The notes under the pieces are model-generated. The model made no database searches and was not told the origin of the DNA. It saw only the letters and a list, made by a program, of their open reading frames with translations. A stretch of DNA of 64,000 nucleotides, from contig CP007060.1 in NCBI GenBank assembly GCA_000230955.3, forward strand, positions 744,001 through 808,000, given 5' to 3'. This DNA is from Halobacterium sp. DL1. GTDB lineage: Archaea > Halobacteriota > Halobacteria > Halobacteriales > Halobacteriaceae. Positions 16,751 through 26,053 of this stretch are shown here, piece after piece (the stretch's first letter is position 1; every line of letters starts with the position of its first letter). The translations under genes were made by a program, and so were the position numbers.

Positions 16751-17023
16751 TCAGTTCTCGTTCGCGAACAGGTCGTCGACCGCGCCCTGTGCGGCGAGGG
16801 CGGCATCGTCGACGACCTGTTCGAGGTCGGCATCTGCGTCGGACGCGTCGAGGTAGACGTCCACCTCGAGCACGCCGTCCTCGAACGTCACGGTGATGTC
16901 GAGGTCGTCCACGTCGCTCGTCTTCAGTCGGTTGAAGACGAGTCCTTCGGCGGCCTCGGCGGCCGTCTCGACGACCTCCTCGTCGGTCGGCTCCGCGTCG
17001 GTCCGCTCTTCGTCGGTCGCCAT
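16751..17023 (-). CDS. DUF3194 family protein
   Basis: This 90-residue acidic protein is encoded directly downstream of prefoldin beta (3-nt gap). That position and the pattern FNRLKTSDVDDLDITVTFEDGVLEVDVYL (given in part) match the archaeal DUF3194 family, a small alpha/beta protein of unknown role that is regularly paired with the prefoldin beta gene. A role in protein folding or quality control is suggested only by the context. Confidence 0.85.
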   Translation of the reverse strand: MATDEERTDAEPTDEEVVETAAEAAEGLVFNRLKTSDVDDLDITVTFEDGVLEVDVYLDASDADADLEQVVDDAALAAQGAVDDLFANEN

Positions 17024-17026
17024 CCC

Positions 17027-17401
17027 TTACGCGCTCGGACCGCCCATGGCGCCGCCGGCGCCGCCGAGCATGTTCTGGAGCTCCTCCTGGAGGCTCTCGA
17101 ACTGCTCCTGGACGCGCTCCTCCTGCTTCTGGAGGGTCTCGACGCGGATCTCGAGGTCGTCGACCTTCTCCTCGAGGTCCTCGTTGGCGTCGTCGTAGTC
17201 GGTCTCCACGAGGAGCTCGCCGACCTCGCGGTACATCGTGGTGCCGCTGTCGATGTCTTCGAGGGCGTCGAGTGCGGTCTGGGCTTCCGAGAGCTGACTC
17301 TCGGCCTGCTGCTTCTGGGCCGCGACAGTCTGGGCCTTCTCCTGAAGGTCCTGAAGCTGTTCGAGTTTCTCCTGTGCCTCGGGCGGAAGATTACCCTGCA
17401 T
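17027..17401 (-). CDS. pfdB: Prefoldin subunit beta
   Basis: This 124-residue protein consists of two long coiled-coil helices (residues about 8-45 and 75-115) joined by a beta-hairpin linker with the motif [13 protein letters not shown]. It begins [17 protein letters not shown]. Prefoldin beta forms a hexamer with alpha subunits and passes unfolded proteins to the thermosome. The C-terminus is Gly/Met/Ala-rich ([12 protein letters not shown]). A TATA-like A/T stretch lies about 27 nt upstream of its ATG. Confidence 0.93.
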   Translation of the reverse strand: MQGNLPPEAQEKLEQLQDLQEKAQTVAAQKQQAESQLSEAQTALDALEDIDSGTTMYREVGELLVETDYDDANEDLEEKVDDLEIRVETLQKQEERVQEQFESLQEELQNMLGGAGGAMGGPSA

Positions 17402-17490
17402 ACGCGAAGAGAGACGACCCCTACAGAAAAACCCCCGCTTTGTGGTCTCGGGCGGCGTGGCCCGCGCGACGCCCCACTGACCCGGCGCAG

Positions 17491-17742
17491 TTACCGGCTT
17501 TCGCCCGCCGCAGTTGCCGCGCGTTCCGCTACCTCCACGAGCGTCAGCCAGGTATTGTTCCCCGCGCGGAGTGCGGTGAGGTCCGTCGCGTCCACCGTCA
17601 CGGTGACGGTCTCGTCGTCGCGCTTGACGGTCGCTTCGCTACGGTCTCCCTCGATGTCGCCCGCCTCGACGGCCACGCTGCGCTCGACAGTTCGTGCGAG
17701 AGCGGCCGAGTCGTAGTCGAAAACCAGCTCCGTGGAGTGCAC
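17491..17742 (-). CDS. pcc1: KEOPS complex subunit Pcc1
   Basis: This 83-residue protein has the alpha/beta pattern of Pcc1: a first strand with [19 protein letters not shown], a central [26 protein letters not shown] and a final helix. Pcc1 dimerises in the KEOPS complex, which makes the t6A modification of tRNA. It follows rpoP with a 2-nt gap, the usual archaeal order of L37Ae, RpoP and Pcc1. Confidence 0.85.
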   Translation of the reverse strand: MHSTELVFDYDSAALARTVERSVAVEAGDIEGDRSEATVKRDDETVTVTVDATDLTALRAGNNTWLTLVEVAERAATAAGESR

Positions 17743-17744
17743 CG

Positions 17745-17879
17745 TTACTCGACGTGGACTTCCTTCACGTCGCGGCTCCGCTCCTTCAGGAGGACGCGGT
17801 GGCCGCAGTAGGGACAGCGCACGCCGCCGTATTCGTCGAGCTCGACGTCTCGCTTACAGCGGGAGCACTTGTACGCCAT
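17745..17879 (-). CDS. rpoP: DNA-directed RNA polymerase subunit P (Rpb12-like)
   Basis: This 44-residue zinc ribbon starts [14 protein letters not shown]. Cys5, Cys8, Cys22 and Cys25 bind zinc, and the core [14 protein letters not shown] is diagnostic of RpoP. The start is the ATG at 17879, not the longer frame. It helps assemble the large polymerase subunits. It lies one base from the L37Ae gene, in one operon. Confidence 0.93.
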   Translation of the reverse strand: MAYKCSRCKRDVELDEYGGVRCPYCGHRVLLKERSRDVKEVHVE

Positions 17880-17880
17880 C

Positions 17881-18198
17881 TTACTCCTCGGTCTCTTCGG
17901 TGTCGACGTCGTCGAGGTCGACAGACTCCTCGCTCTCGCCGAGCGCCGCGCGAATCGAGCGCGAGACGGTCTTGCCACCCGGCGTCTGCGGGCGGTACGC
18001 GCCGCCGGCGTACTTGTAGTTGCACTTGGCACACTGCCAGATGCCCGTCCCCTGCCGCGAGACGTTCGCAGCGCCGCAGTCGGGGCAGACGTGGTCGTCG
18101 TTCATGTCGTCCTCGATCTCGGAAACCCGGCGGCGAGAGACGCGGCCGTAGCGCGCGCCGAATCGGCCGGCACTCCCGGTGGAGCCCTTCTTAGCCAT
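17881..18198 (-). CDS. rpl37ae: 50S ribosomal protein L37Ae
   Basis: The ATG at 18198 gives 105 residues starting [18 protein letters not shown]. Zinc-binding Cys38, Cys41, Cys56 and Cys59 lie in CPDC and CAKC, and the [15 protein letters not shown] stretch is typical. A negatively charged tail ([18 protein letters not shown]) extends the usual length of about 90, as in other haloarchaea. A TATA-like element near 18224-18231 lies about 30 nt upstream. It heads the L37Ae-rpoP-pcc1 operon. Confidence 0.93.
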   Translation of the reverse strand: MAKKGSTGSAGRFGARYGRVSRRRVSEIEDDMNDDHVCPDCGAANVSRQGTGIWQCAKCNYKYAGGAYRPQTPGGKTVSRSIRAALGESEESVDLDDVDTEETEE

Positions 18199-18243
18199 AG
18201 TGACCGACACTATCGTCGTCGCGCACATAAACGCTACGAGTCG

Positions 18244-18440
18244 CGTGTCCGACCGGAGGGAGGACACGGACCGAACGAGCGGGGAGTGAAACGACCCGCG
18301 AGGAGCGCGAGCGAGCGAAGCGAGCCCACGTCACTGCGAACGGCGACTGGCGGAGAGCCGTGAGCCGCGTAGCGCGCCGAAGGCGGGCCACGTTCCTGCG
18401 AGCGGTGACCGCAGGGAGCCGTGAGGAGCGTGGCCGAACC
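18244..18440. repeat. GAGCG/CGAGC-rich intergenic repeat with two diverged tandem copies
   Basis: The gene-free stretch 18199-18453 contains a 7-bp inverted repeat (CGTGTCC at 18244-18250, GGACACG at 18262-18268) and a GCGAGCGAGCGAAGCGAGC run. Two imperfect copies of about 50 bp follow, each starting near CCACGT and containing GAGCCGTGAG. Similar motifs occur in other gaps of this window. No coding potential is evident. Confidence 0.5.
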
Positions 18441-18453
18441 CAGAACCTCCGCC

Positions 18454-19176
18454 CTACTCCCGCAGGTCCGTCTCGCCGAGCGCCTCGTTGAGGTCTGTGC
18501 GCACCCGCTCGCCGGTATCGCGGTCCATCGCTGTGGTGACGACGCGGTTCTCCTGGACGCTGGAGCCGTCGCGCACGAGCAGTCGGAGGTTGCCGTTGTC
18601 GTCGGCGCGAGTGACCTTCGCGCGGACGCCCGTCCGGGAGCCCGAGCCGCCGGCGTCGATGGGGCCGGGAATCACCTTCTTCACGTTCGGGTGGCCGGCC
18701 ACCGTACGAATCGCTCGTTGGCCGTCCCGGTTCCCGATGACCGTCGAGTGGCGACCGCCGATTTTCTCCCCGGCGGGGGCGTCCACCACATCCAGCGAGC
18801 GTTCGCCGCGGCGCTCGAGGACGCTCTCGACGGGGTCCTCGCTGGGCACGCGGAACACCTCGTAGCGGAGGTCCGCGCGCACCGCGGAGATGACGTCGTG
18901 GTCGCCCGCGACGAACACCTCCTCCGGGCGCTTTCGTCTGATTTCGTCGGCGACGCGGCCCGCGAAGTTCCGCAGTTCGACGACGCCCGCCTCGCCGCCC
19001 TCCTCGGGGACGGTTGCGATGTCCGTGCGACCGACCACGCTCTCCTCGTCGAGGAACGTGAGCGTGGCGTGGTCGCGGTCGCAGGCGGCGACGACGGTGT
19101 CGCAATTGGCGGTGTCACAGACCAGGCAGTAGTCGCCCGGCTTCTCCAGTGGCGTTCCACACCGCCCACACTCCAT
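18454..19176 (-). CDS. DUF2103 family zinc-binding protein
   Basis: The ATG at 19176 gives 240 residues; the first in-frame codons upstream are not needed. The N-terminus is a zinc ribbon: MECGRCG, then YCLVC. The C-terminal half carries the DUF2103-like block with GGRHSTVIGNRDGQRAIRTV and VKKVIPGPIDAGG. The family is of unknown function. A middle section, AGDHDVISAVRADLRYEVFRVPSEDPVESVL (given in part), looks like an alpha/beta domain. A TATA-like element lies about 27 nt upstream. Confidence 0.75.
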   Translation of the reverse strand: MECGRCGTPLEKPGDYCLVCDTANCDTVVAACDRDHATLTFLDEESVVGRTDIATVPEEGGEAGVVELRNFAGRVADEIRRKRPEEVFVAGDHDVISAVRADLRYEVFRVPSEDPVESVLERRGERSLDVVDAPAGEKIGGRHSTVIGNRDGQRAIRTVAGHPNVKKVIPGPIDAGGSGSRTGVRAKVTRADDNGNLRLLVRDGSSVQENRVVTTAMDRDTGERVRTDLNEALGETDLRE

Positions 19177-19270
19177 ACGTGGAGGGAGTCGGTCGGCGCG
19201 CAAAAGGCCGGTGTTTCGCCCCGATGTCCGCAACGCTGGCGGACGGGGCCGCTGTCGTCGCCGACCACGC

Positions 19271-20359
19271 TCAGCCGTCAGCGCTCCAGCGGACGTCGGC
19301 GTCGCCGTCGAGGTTACCGGTTACCCAGAGGCTGTCCTGCCAGAGCACGTCGACGTCGCTCGCCGCGATACCGCTGTCGACTTCGAACAACAGGACGCCC
19401 TCGCGGCGAACGCCACCCTGCACGTCGCCGCCCTCGAAGGCCGTGTAACCCTCCGCCTGGAGTGCGCCAATCCGAAACACGTTTGCCACCTGCTGGTCGG
19501 CGAACAGTACCTCCCAGGAGTCCGTCTGGTCGGGGATAGTCTGCGGTTCGTCGCTCGTGTTCGCGGCTCCGACGGGGACTACGAGGAACTGGTCGCGGTT
19601 CTGGGGTACCTGGTCCCCCATCTGGTCGTACAGCGTTCCTTCGGACACGGTTACCTCGACACCGTTGGAGACCCGCGCGGTCTCGCCGTAGGCCAGCGAC
19701 ACCTGGCCGTCGACTTCGTCGACGAACTCTCCCGTCCCACCGTCGCCGCCTCCGCTGTCACTGCCGCCGTCACCTCCACCGCCAGCGTCTCCGCCTGCTG
19801 GAGCGCCCCCGCGCCAGGACTGCCGTTTCGCCCGGGCGATGCTCTCGGTGCGAGCAACGTGTGAGATACACCCGACCGTACTCGTACAGTCGGCGAATCC
19901 GACGGCGCCGACGCAGTTCACGTCTCTGAAGATGGCGCCCGTGAAACCGTCGTAGCCCGCGATGACGGCCTCGCTCGCCAGGTCGAGGTCCATCGTCCGT
20001 CCTTCGCCGACCTGGCCGACGAAGTCGGCGGCGAGCTCCTCGTAGAGGCCCACTGCTTCGGCTTCTGTTTCTCGGCCGGCCGCAGCGGACGTCGCGACCC
20101 AGAAGTTGCTCCCGTCGTCGCTGACGTTCCGCTGGAACGTCACGCTGACGTCGAGCACGTCTCCCTCCTCCACCTGGCCTTGCGTCCAACCGTTTTCGGG
20201 GAGCAGGGTCGCGTCCAGAAGCAACTCTTCGGAACTCTCGAACTCGATTGGCTCACTCTCCTGGATCGAGTTCGACCTGTTCTCCGCGACCGCGTACCCA
20301 CTGCCGACCGTCGCAGCCAGCGCTGCACCGGTCAGCTGGAGCATCTTGCGTCGTTGCAT
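19271..20359 (-). CDS. Secreted protein with DUF4352-like C-terminal domain
   Basis: This 362-residue protein begins MQRRKMLQLTGAALAATVGSGYAVA, an export signal with a short twin-arginine-like start but no lipobox. Residues about 35-150 are a domain of unknown type. A Gly/Asp-rich linker follows (about 178-210). The C-terminal 150 residues resemble the DUF4352/telomeric-repeat-factor-2-like beta-sandwich: GVEVTVSEGTLYDQ, then NRDQFLVVPVGAANTSDEPQ. The gene is isolated and function is unknown. Confidence 0.7.
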   Translation of the reverse strand: MQRRKMLQLTGAALAATVGSGYAVAENRSNSIQESEPIEFESSEELLLDATLLPENGWTQGQVEEGDVLDVSVTFQRNVSDDGSNFWVATSAAAGRETEAEAVGLYEELAADFVGQVGEGRTMDLDLASEAVIAGYDGFTGAIFRDVNCVGAVGFADCTSTVGCISHVARTESIARAKRQSWRGGAPAGGDAGGGGDGGSDSGGGDGGTGEFVDEVDGQVSLAYGETARVSNGVEVTVSEGTLYDQMGDQVPQNRDQFLVVPVGAANTSDEPQTIPDQTDSWEVLFADQQVANVFRIGALQAEGYTAFEGGDVQGGVRREGVLLFEVDSGIAASDVDVLWQDSLWVTGNLDGDADVRWSADG

Positions 20360-20375
20360 GCCAACGCCGAGGTTG

Positions 20376-20412
20376 TATTATAGAACTGACAAACGTTCTG
20401 ACAACCTGTCAG
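20376..20412 (-). promoter_or_regulatory. Promoter region with operator-like inverted repeat
   Basis: TATTATA (20376-20382) is a probable TATA box for the secreted-protein gene starting at 20359. Just upstream is CTGACA-ACC-TGTCAG (20398-20412), a perfect 6-bp inverted repeat, and TGACAA occurs three times nearby. A regulator site is inferred. Confidence 0.45.
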
Positions 20413-20493
20413 TCACGTAGTTGACAACGGGGCCCAGTTACCGACACCGAACGTAGCAATGAGAGCACTCGGCGGCCATCGACGGAGTTGCTC

Positions 20494-21798
20494 CTACAGT
20501 TCCAGCGGACTCGTCTTCAGGTACTCCCGGAGCACGACCGTCGCGTAACTCCCGGAGGGGAGCGAGAACTCAAAGGTCAGCGGGTCGCGCTCGACGGTGA
20601 GGTCGGGACGGAGCAGCACCGCACGCCGGGTCCCCTGCGAGTCGAAGTCGCCGGGGAGGTCGAAGTCCCCCGGTTCGAGGTCGAGGTCGGCGAGCACCGA
20701 GCGCGCTATCTCGCCGGGTTCGCCCTCGGCGAACTCGGTCTCGGTGCCGACGAGCGGCGCGGTGACGAACGCCCGGCCGCGCTCGCAGTGCCGCGCCATC
20801 ACGTCGACCCGCGACTCGGTCACGCGCTGCTCTCGCCCCGGGTCCGGGCGCGCGACGCCGTCGGGCGCGTCGGACTCCGCAAACCACACTACGTCGCCGG
20901 CCACCGGCTCGTGGAACGGGAGGCCGCGGGCCATGCGCTCGGAGAGCATCCGGTTGAACGCGTACGACTGCGCGGCGTTGACGAACAGGCGCTGGAGGTT
21001 CGACGGGAACGTCTCGACGGCGTCCCGGAAGCTCCCGCCGTCTGCGAGTTCGTGGAGCATCGTGCGCTCGTAGCGCAGTCGCCCGGGGAACTCGTCGAGC
21101 GCGCCCGCCCAGTCCCGGGTATCTTCGACGTACTCCCGCGCCCGCTGGGAGTCGGCGGGTTCGTACTCCGTCGGGCGGCCGAGGTAGGCCATCGCCGCGC
21201 CCTCCCAGTCGTCGCGCAGGATGGCGAGGCCGACCTCGTGGGTGATGGGGCGCTTGCTGCCGAAGCGCTGCTGGCCGAAGTAGTTGGGTGTGGCGACCGC
21301 TCCACTCCCGAAATCGCGGAGGTCCTCGGTCACGCCGTCGGCCTTTCCGGGGTTCTCGGGGTCGCGCACGACGACGCGGAACTCGTTGCCCGCGAGGTCG
21401 CCGAACTGGAGGCCGCGGCCCGCGCGCCCGACGACCTTGACGTCCGCGTTGCGCACCTCGGGGACGTCCGCGGCGTCGAGGTCCCGGATGGCGAACAGCT
21501 GCGTGGTGACGGCGTGGCGGTCCTTCGTCCCCGCCCAGGTGACGCGCTCGCGGCTCATCCCGACGGCGTTCGCGAACGACCGGGCGAAGTCGTTCGTGTC
21601 CCAGCCCGTGAGCGTCGCGCGAACCACGAGCCACGGGTAGTCGCCCGTGTCGCCGTCCGCCGGCTGGACGTCGAACTCCTCGATCTCGGTGACGCGGAAG
21701 TCCCCGGGGGCGTCGCGGAGGCGGCCGCCGGTGCCGTCGGCGTCGCTCGCGTAGTACTCCATGCCGACGGCGCGTTCGAGTTCGTGGGCCTCGCGCAT
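20494..21798 (-). CDS. truD: tRNA pseudouridine(13) synthase TruD
   Basis: This 434-residue protein has the TruD catalytic motif GTKDRHAVT with the nucleophile Asp93. The N-terminal [12 protein letters not shown] and the later [19 protein letters not shown] are also diagnostic. The protein is long, as are other archaeal and eukaryotic members, because of the inserted TRUD domain. It makes pseudouridine 13 in tRNA. The adjacent carotenoid oxygenase gene is divergent. Confidence 0.93.
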   Translation of the reverse strand: MREAHELERAVGMEYYASDADGTGGRLRDAPGDFRVTEIEEFDVQPADGDTGDYPWLVVRATLTGWDTNDFARSFANAVGMSRERVTWAGTKDRHAVTTQLFAIRDLDAADVPEVRNADVKVVGRAGRGLQFGDLAGNEFRVVVRDPENPGKADGVTEDLRDFGSGAVATPNYFGQQRFGSKRPITHEVGLAILRDDWEGAAMAYLGRPTEYEPADSQRAREYVEDTRDWAGALDEFPGRLRYERTMLHELADGGSFRDAVETFPSNLQRLFVNAAQSYAFNRMLSERMARGLPFHEPVAGDVVWFAESDAPDGVARPDPGREQRVTESRVDVMARHCERGRAFVTAPLVGTETEFAEGEPGEIARSVLADLDLEPGDFDLPGDFDSQGTRRAVLLRPDLTVERDPLTFEFSLPSGSYATVVLREYLKTSPLEL

Positions 21799-21881
21799 TC
21801 CTCCTCTACTCCGGGGGCCGGCGGCTTAACGCGGGCGGTTCGCCGCCACGGCTATGCGCCCGCCAGCCGTACACCACCAGA

Positions 21882-23351
21882 ATGGCGGACTACCGCCTCG
21901 GCTTCGAGTCCTGTGACACGGAGTACGCGGGCGTCGACCTGCCGGTGGAGGGGTCGATTCCGAACTGGCTCGACGGCACCCTCCTGCGGAACGGACCGGG
22001 GAAGTTTGAATCGGGTGAGCCGCGCAGCGCATCACCGAACGAGCGAGCACAACCCACCGAGAGTCGCGAGCAGGGCGGCGAGCGGTTGGCCCACTGGTTC
22101 GATGGCCTCGCGCTCCTCCGGAAGTTCGCGGTCTGTGACGGCACCGTCACCTACACCAACCGCTTCCTGCGGACCAGGGAGTACCGCTCGGTCGTCGAGG
22201 GCGACGGCCTCGGCGCGGGTCAGTTCGGGACGGACGCGAGCCGCGGCATTCTGTCGCGGCTGAAGGCGGCCGTCCTCCCGGAGTCGACGGACAACGCGAA
22301 CGTGAACGTGATGCGCGCTGGCGACGCCTTCCTCGCGCTCACGGAGGTCCCCGAGCGGGTCGCCTTCGACCCCGGAACGCTCGAAACCGAGGGGTCGTGG
22401 TCGTTCGACGACGACCACGACGGGCACATGGCCTGCGCCCATCCGGTCGTCGACCCCGAGACGGGTGCGACGTTCAACCTCACGGTGAGCTTCGGCCGGG
22501 ACACCGATTACGTGGTCACGCGCCTCCCCGCGGGTGAGACTGCCAGGGAGGTCGTCGGTACCGTCTCGCTCTCCGACGCCGTCTACGTCCACAGTTTCGC
22601 GCTCACGCCAGAGCACGTCGTTATTGTGGCCTGCCCGCTCGTCGTAGACGTGCTCGGGTTGCTCAGGCCGGGCGGTCACGACACGTTCCTCGACGCGCTG
22701 GACTGGCACCCCGAGCGGCCCGCGCGGTTCGTTGTCCTCTCCCGGGAGACCGGCGACGTGGTGTCCGCGCCGACGGCGCCCCCGTTCTTCACGTTCCACC
22801 ACGTCAACGCGTTCCGGCGCGGCGACGACCTGGTCGTGGACCTCGTCGCGTTCCCGGACGCGAGCGTCCTCACCGACCTCACGCTGTCGGCCCTCGACGC
22901 GGGGTCGGTGACCCAGCTCGACGGCGACCTGCGGCGCTACCGCGTGCCCCTCGACGGTGACCGGACGACCCACGAGACGCTCGAGTCTGGCGGTCTCTCG
23001 CTCCCACGATTCGACGAACGGCGGCGCGGCCGCCCCTACCGGTACGTCTACGCGAACCGGGCCGGGGACGACGGCAGGGCGCCGAACCACCTCGTCCGCG
23101 TCGACTGCCGGACCGGGGAGACCCGCGTCTGGGCGGCGGCCGACGCGTTCTGTGGCGAACCCGTCGTCGTCCCCCGGCCCGGCGGCGAGGAGGGCGACGG
23201 CGTCGTGCTCTCCGTCGTTCTCGACACCGAGCGCGAGCAGTCATTCCTGCTGGTGCTCGACGCCGATTCGTTCGAGGAGGTGGCGCGAGCGTGGACGCCC
23301 CACGTGCTCCCGTTCGACTTCCACGGGCAGTTCTTCCGCGGAATCCAGTGA
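21882..23351 (+). CDS. Carotenoid oxygenase (RPE65/BCO family)
   Basis: This 489-residue protein has four candidate iron-binding histidines: His187 (ACAHP), His237 (YVHSF), His306 or His307 (FHHVNAF) and His481 (DFHGQF). Opening DGTLLRNGPGKFE and HWFDGLALL are family hallmarks. Such enzymes cleave carotenoid double bonds with oxygen, for example to give retinal for bacteriorhodopsin-type pigments, although that specific product is not shown here. Residues about 44-70, between GKFE and HWFDG, are a Ser/Glu/Arg/Pro-rich insertion encoded by repeat-like DNA. Most homologues I recall have only a few residues there. Confidence 0.9.
   Translation: MADYRLGFESCDTEYAGVDLPVEGSIPNWLDGTLLRNGPGKFESGEPRSASPNERAQPTESREQGGERLAHWFDGLALLRKFAVCDGTVTYTNRFLRTREYRSVVEGDGLGAGQFGTDASRGILSRLKAAVLPESTDNANVNVMRAGDAFLALTEVPERVAFDPGTLETEGSWSFDDDHDGHMACAHPVVDPETGATFNLTVSFGRDTDYVVTRLPAGETAREVVGTVSLSDAVYVHSFALTPEHVVIVACPLVVDVLGLLRPGGHDTFLDALDWHPERPARFVVLSRETGDVVSAPTAPPFFTFHHVNAFRRGDDLVVDLVAFPDASVLTDLTLSALDAGSVTQLDGDLRRYRVPLDGDRTTHETLESGGLSLPRFDERRRGRPYRYVYANRAGDDGRAPNHLVRVDCRTGETRVWAAADAFCGEPVVVPRPGGEEGDGVVLSVVLDTEREQSFLLVLDADSFEEVARAWTPHVLPFDFHGQFFRGIQ
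22010..22082. repeat. Copy of dispersed repeat inside the carotenoid oxygenase gene
   Basis: GGTGAGCCGCGCAGCGCATC, then GAACGAGCGAGC, resembles the intergenic repeats (compare GTGAGCCGCGTAGCGC near 18360). It stays in frame and encodes about 20-24 extra residues between two family motifs. Confidence 0.5.
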
Positions 23352-23352
23352 C

Positions 23353-23691
23353 TCAGAACAGCGAGAGGTCGCCGGTGACCTGGTCGACGTCCGCGTCCGG
23401 CGCGGGGCCGACGGCGACCGCGGTAGGCGTTCCTGGTTCGAGCTGCGTACGACCCGCGTCCTCGATAACTCCTGACGGGAGGCCGCGCTGTTTGGCCTCC
23501 TCCGCGACGGCGTACAGTTCCCGCTCGCCGCTCACCTTCACCACGGCCTTCATCTGGCCCTCGGCCTTCCAGCGGCGCTTGACGTTCTCGTCGGCGTACT
23601 CGTAGGCCTTCAGGGAGGCGTGGGCGACCTGGGCGGCGAGCTTCCCCTGCCCCATCCCGATGTCGGTGCGGGCGGCGATGACCTGCTTCAT
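23353..23691 (-). CDS. pth2: Peptidyl-tRNA hydrolase, Pth2 type
   Basis: This 112-residue protein starts [27 protein letters not shown], the Pth2 active-site region with the conserved Lys, Gln and His. Later [19 protein letters not shown] and the nucleotide-like TAVAVGPAP match the family. It releases peptides from peptidyl-tRNA. The gene is convergent with the carotenoid oxygenase with only 1 nt between stops. A TATA-like element lies about 27 nt upstream. Confidence 0.93.
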   Translation of the reverse strand: MKQVIAARTDIGMGQGKLAAQVAHASLKAYEYADENVKRRWKAEGQMKAVVKVSGERELYAVAEEAKQRGLPSGVIEDAGRTQLEPGTPTAVAVGPAPDADVDQVTGDLSLF

Positions 23692-23748
23692 GGTCGTCGT
23701 GACGGGTGCGCCGGACTAAGGCCTGCCCATCGGCACGCGAGTCTGAAA

Positions 23749-23756
23749 CCTTTAGG
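23749..23756 (+). promoter_or_regulatory. Probable TATA box for dcd
   Basis: CCTTTAGG is centred about 28 nt before the ATG at 23780, as expected for a leaderless transcript. Confidence 0.4.
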
Positions 23757-23779
23757 CGGGCGGGGACCCACGAGTCGGT

Positions 23780-24367
23780 ATGATACTCTCCGACCGCGAC
23801 ATCCTCTCCTGCCTGGCCGACGGGAGCCTCGTCGTGGAACCGCTCGACGACGTCGACCTGCAGGTCCAGCCCGCGAGCGTCGACGTCCGCCTCGGGCGGC
23901 GCTTCCTCGAGTTCGAGCGCGCGAACGTCCCATGCATCCACCCGAACCGCGAGGAGGAGGTCGAGGACTACGTCCACGAGACGGTCGTCGAGGACGGCGA
24001 GGAGTTCATCCTCCACCCCGGCGACTTCGTGCTCGGAACGACGAAGGAGCGCGTCGAGGTGCCGCCGGACCTCGTCGCGCAGGTCGAGGGCCGGTCGTCG
24101 CTCGGCCGCCTCGCCGTGGTCGTCCACGCCACGGCAGGCTTCATCGACCCCGGATTCAAGGGGAAGGTGACGCTCGAACTCTCGAACCTCGGGAAGGTGC
24201 CCGTGGCGCTCACGCCGGACATGCGCATCAGCCAGCTCGTGTTCACGGAGCTGTCGAGCACCGCGGAGCGGCCGTACGGCGCCGGGCGCGGCTCGAAGTA
24301 CCAGGACCAGGACGGCCCGCAGGCCTCCCGGATCCGCGGGGACCGGGAGTTCGGTGGCGACCAATGA
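23780..24367 (+). CDS. dcd: dCTP deaminase
   Basis: This 195-residue protein has the dCTP deaminase/dUTPase-fold motifs. The N-terminal [10 protein letters not shown], the [25 protein letters not shown] block with the catalytic Glu and substrate-binding residues, and a C-terminal [11 protein letters not shown] are all present. It converts dCTP to dUTP for dTMP synthesis. Its stop overlaps the next gene by 4 nt (ATGA), so the regulator gene is translated with it. Confidence 0.93.
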   Translation: MILSDRDILSCLADGSLVVEPLDDVDLQVQPASVDVRLGRRFLEFERANVPCIHPNREEEVEDYVHETVVEDGEEFILHPGDFVLGTTKERVEVPPDLVAQVEGRSSLGRLAVVVHATAGFIDPGFKGKVTLELSNLGKVPVALTPDMRISQLVFTELSSTAERPYGAGRGSKYQDQDGPQASRIRGDREFGGDQ

Positions 24368-25266
24368 AGTTCGTGGAGGAGGTCGTCGTCGAGGAGTTCC
24401 TGCCGACGTTCCGGTCCCTGCTCGCGGCGGACCTGCGGGAGCGCGGCCTCACCCAGCACGAGGTGGCCGAACTCCTCGGCGTCAGCCAGTCCGCGGTCTC
24501 GAAGTACGCCCACGGCGAGGTCACGGTCAACGACGCCGTCGCGGACGACGAGCGCGTGCAGGACACCGTCGAGCGCGTCGGCGAGGGACTGGCCAGCGGT
24601 GACGTCTCGCAAGTGCAAGCGCTCGTCGAGGCGGAGGTCCTCGTCCGACGGCTCTCCACGCGCGGCGACGTGCTCGCGGACCTCCACGAGGCGGCGATGC
24701 CCGCGCTCGCGGACTACGATGGCGAGCTCCGCGTCCACGACCCCGACAGCGAGGTCAGGGTGCGCGAGCGCGTGCTCTCCTCCGTCCGCCGGGGCATCCG
24801 GACGCTCGAACACACCGGCGGCTTCACGACGCTCATCCCCGCCGTCGGCTCGAACCTCGTGGAGTGCACGCCCGACGCGACGGGCGTCGAGGACGTCGCA
24901 GGCGTCCCCGGCCGGATTCTGGACGTCATGGGGCGCACGGAGATTCCCGCCGACCCCGAGTTCGGCGTCAGTGTCCACGTCGCGTCGGTTCTGCTGGCGG
25001 CCCGCGGCGCCGGCAGCGACGCCACGGCGTGCCTGAACGTCAGGTACGACGGAGAAATCGTCGACGCACTGGAGGCCGCGGGCTACCGCACGGCCGAGTT
25101 CGACCCGGATGGCGACTCCACGACGGCGGCGATACGCGACGCCGTCGCGACGGCCCCGGACGCCGACGTGCTCTACCAGACCGGCGGCTTCGGTGTCGAA
25201 CCCATCGTCTACCTGCTCGCCGACGGCGCGCCCGCGGCGGCGAAGATGGCGCGAGAACTACTGTAG
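24364..25266 (+). CDS. thiR: ThiR-type regulator: helix-turn-helix plus ThiN-like domain
   Basis: This 300-residue protein starts at the ATG overlapping dcd. Residues about 25-50 form an XRE-like helix-turn-helix ([20 protein letters not shown]). The C-terminal 170 residues are a ThiN/thiamine-phosphate-synthase-like domain: [29 protein letters not shown] (given in part), then CLNVRYD and [10 protein letters not shown]. This architecture is that of the archaeal thiamine repressor ThiR, in which the ThiN-like domain senses thiamine phosphates. Here it sits by dcd rather than thiamine genes, so the regulated targets are elsewhere. It ends convergent with the next gene, overlapping by 9 nt. Confidence 0.85.
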   Translation: MKFVEEVVVEEFLPTFRSLLAADLRERGLTQHEVAELLGVSQSAVSKYAHGEVTVNDAVADDERVQDTVERVGEGLASGDVSQVQALVEAEVLVRRLSTRGDVLADLHEAAMPALADYDGELRVHDPDSEVRVRERVLSSVRRGIRTLEHTGGFTTLIPAVGSNLVECTPDATGVEDVAGVPGRILDVMGRTEIPADPEFGVSVHVASVLLAARGAGSDATACLNVRYDGEIVDALEAAGYRTAEFDPDGDSTTAAIRDAVATAPDADVLYQTGGFGVEPIVYLLADGAPAAAKMARELL

Positions 25267-26001
25267 GTCGCCGTCTCGGATGGCCCGTTCGGCGGCGTCC
25301 AGCGCCGCCTCGCGGTCGAACGCAGCGACTATCTCCTCCAGCTCCTCCCGCGATTTCCCACGCAATTCGCGGGCGTGTCGCGTGATGTTCGGCACCGCGC
25401 GAACCACGTTGTCCACGATGGGGACCGCGGCGCTCTGTGCCGACCGGGAGAGCGGGTTCAGGTCGATTACGAGTTCGGTCTTCCCCATCGCCGCGAGCGC
25501 CTCCGCGCGGTCGCCGTCCTCCAGGGGGACGAGCACGACGTCAGCCTCGTAGATGCCGTCGGCGTCGACCTTCGCGCGCTCGTGTTCGAGGCCGGGGATG
25601 CGGGCGTCGGCCGCCAGCCCCTTCACGTCCTCGGCGCCGTGTTCGCGGAGGTAGTCCGCGATGGCGTCCATGCGCTCCGCTGTTCGGTTGAACAGGTTCA
25701 CCTCCAGTGCCGCCCCGGTCGACTCGGCGAGTTCGACCATCTCTCCCGGGACGAGCGCCGCGACGTTCCCGTTGACGGAGAGCACCGGGTGGTCGGCGAG
25801 CAGGAGGTGGGCGGCAGCCACGCGCTCGGCCTCGTCCGCGGAGGAGATGGTCTGTTCGCCGAGCAGGTAGTCGTAGGCCTCCCCGCGGCCCTGCGCGACG
25901 AGGCCCTGCTTGCTCGTGATGCCGGCCTCGACACCGGCCTCGATGCGGTGGCGGGTCACCAGGGATTCGTGGCGCGGGTGGTCCGCCGGAATCTCGGTCA
26001 T
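25258..26001 (-). CDS. 4-phosphopantoate--beta-alanine ligase (phosphopantothenate synthetase)
   Basis: This 247-residue protein matches the archaeal phosphopantothenate synthetase family (DUF137): HPRHESLVTRHRIEAGVEAG (a 20-residue start block), NGNVAALVPGE, EVNLFNRTAER, and the late IDLNPLSRSAQSA. It joins 4-phosphopantoate to beta-alanine in the archaeal CoA pathway. The pantoate kinase gene lies directly upstream in the same direction (52-nt gap), so the pair makes 4-phosphopantothenate from pantoate. A TATA-like element about 27 nt upstream indicates its own promoter. Confidence 0.92.
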   Translation of the reverse strand: MTEIPADHPRHESLVTRHRIEAGVEAGITSKQGLVAQGRGEAYDYLLGEQTISSADEAERVAAAHLLLADHPVLSVNGNVAALVPGEMVELAESTGAALEVNLFNRTAERMDAIADYLREHGAEDVKGLAADARIPGLEHERAKVDADGIYEADVVLVPLEDGDRAEALAAMGKTELVIDLNPLSRSAQSAAVPIVDNVVRAVPNITRHARELRGKSREELEEIVAAFDREAALDAAERAIRDGDLQ

Positions 26002-26053
26002 ACTCCGAGGTCACGGCCGGTCAGCAAAAATCGCCCGCTCTCGGGGCGAGTCC

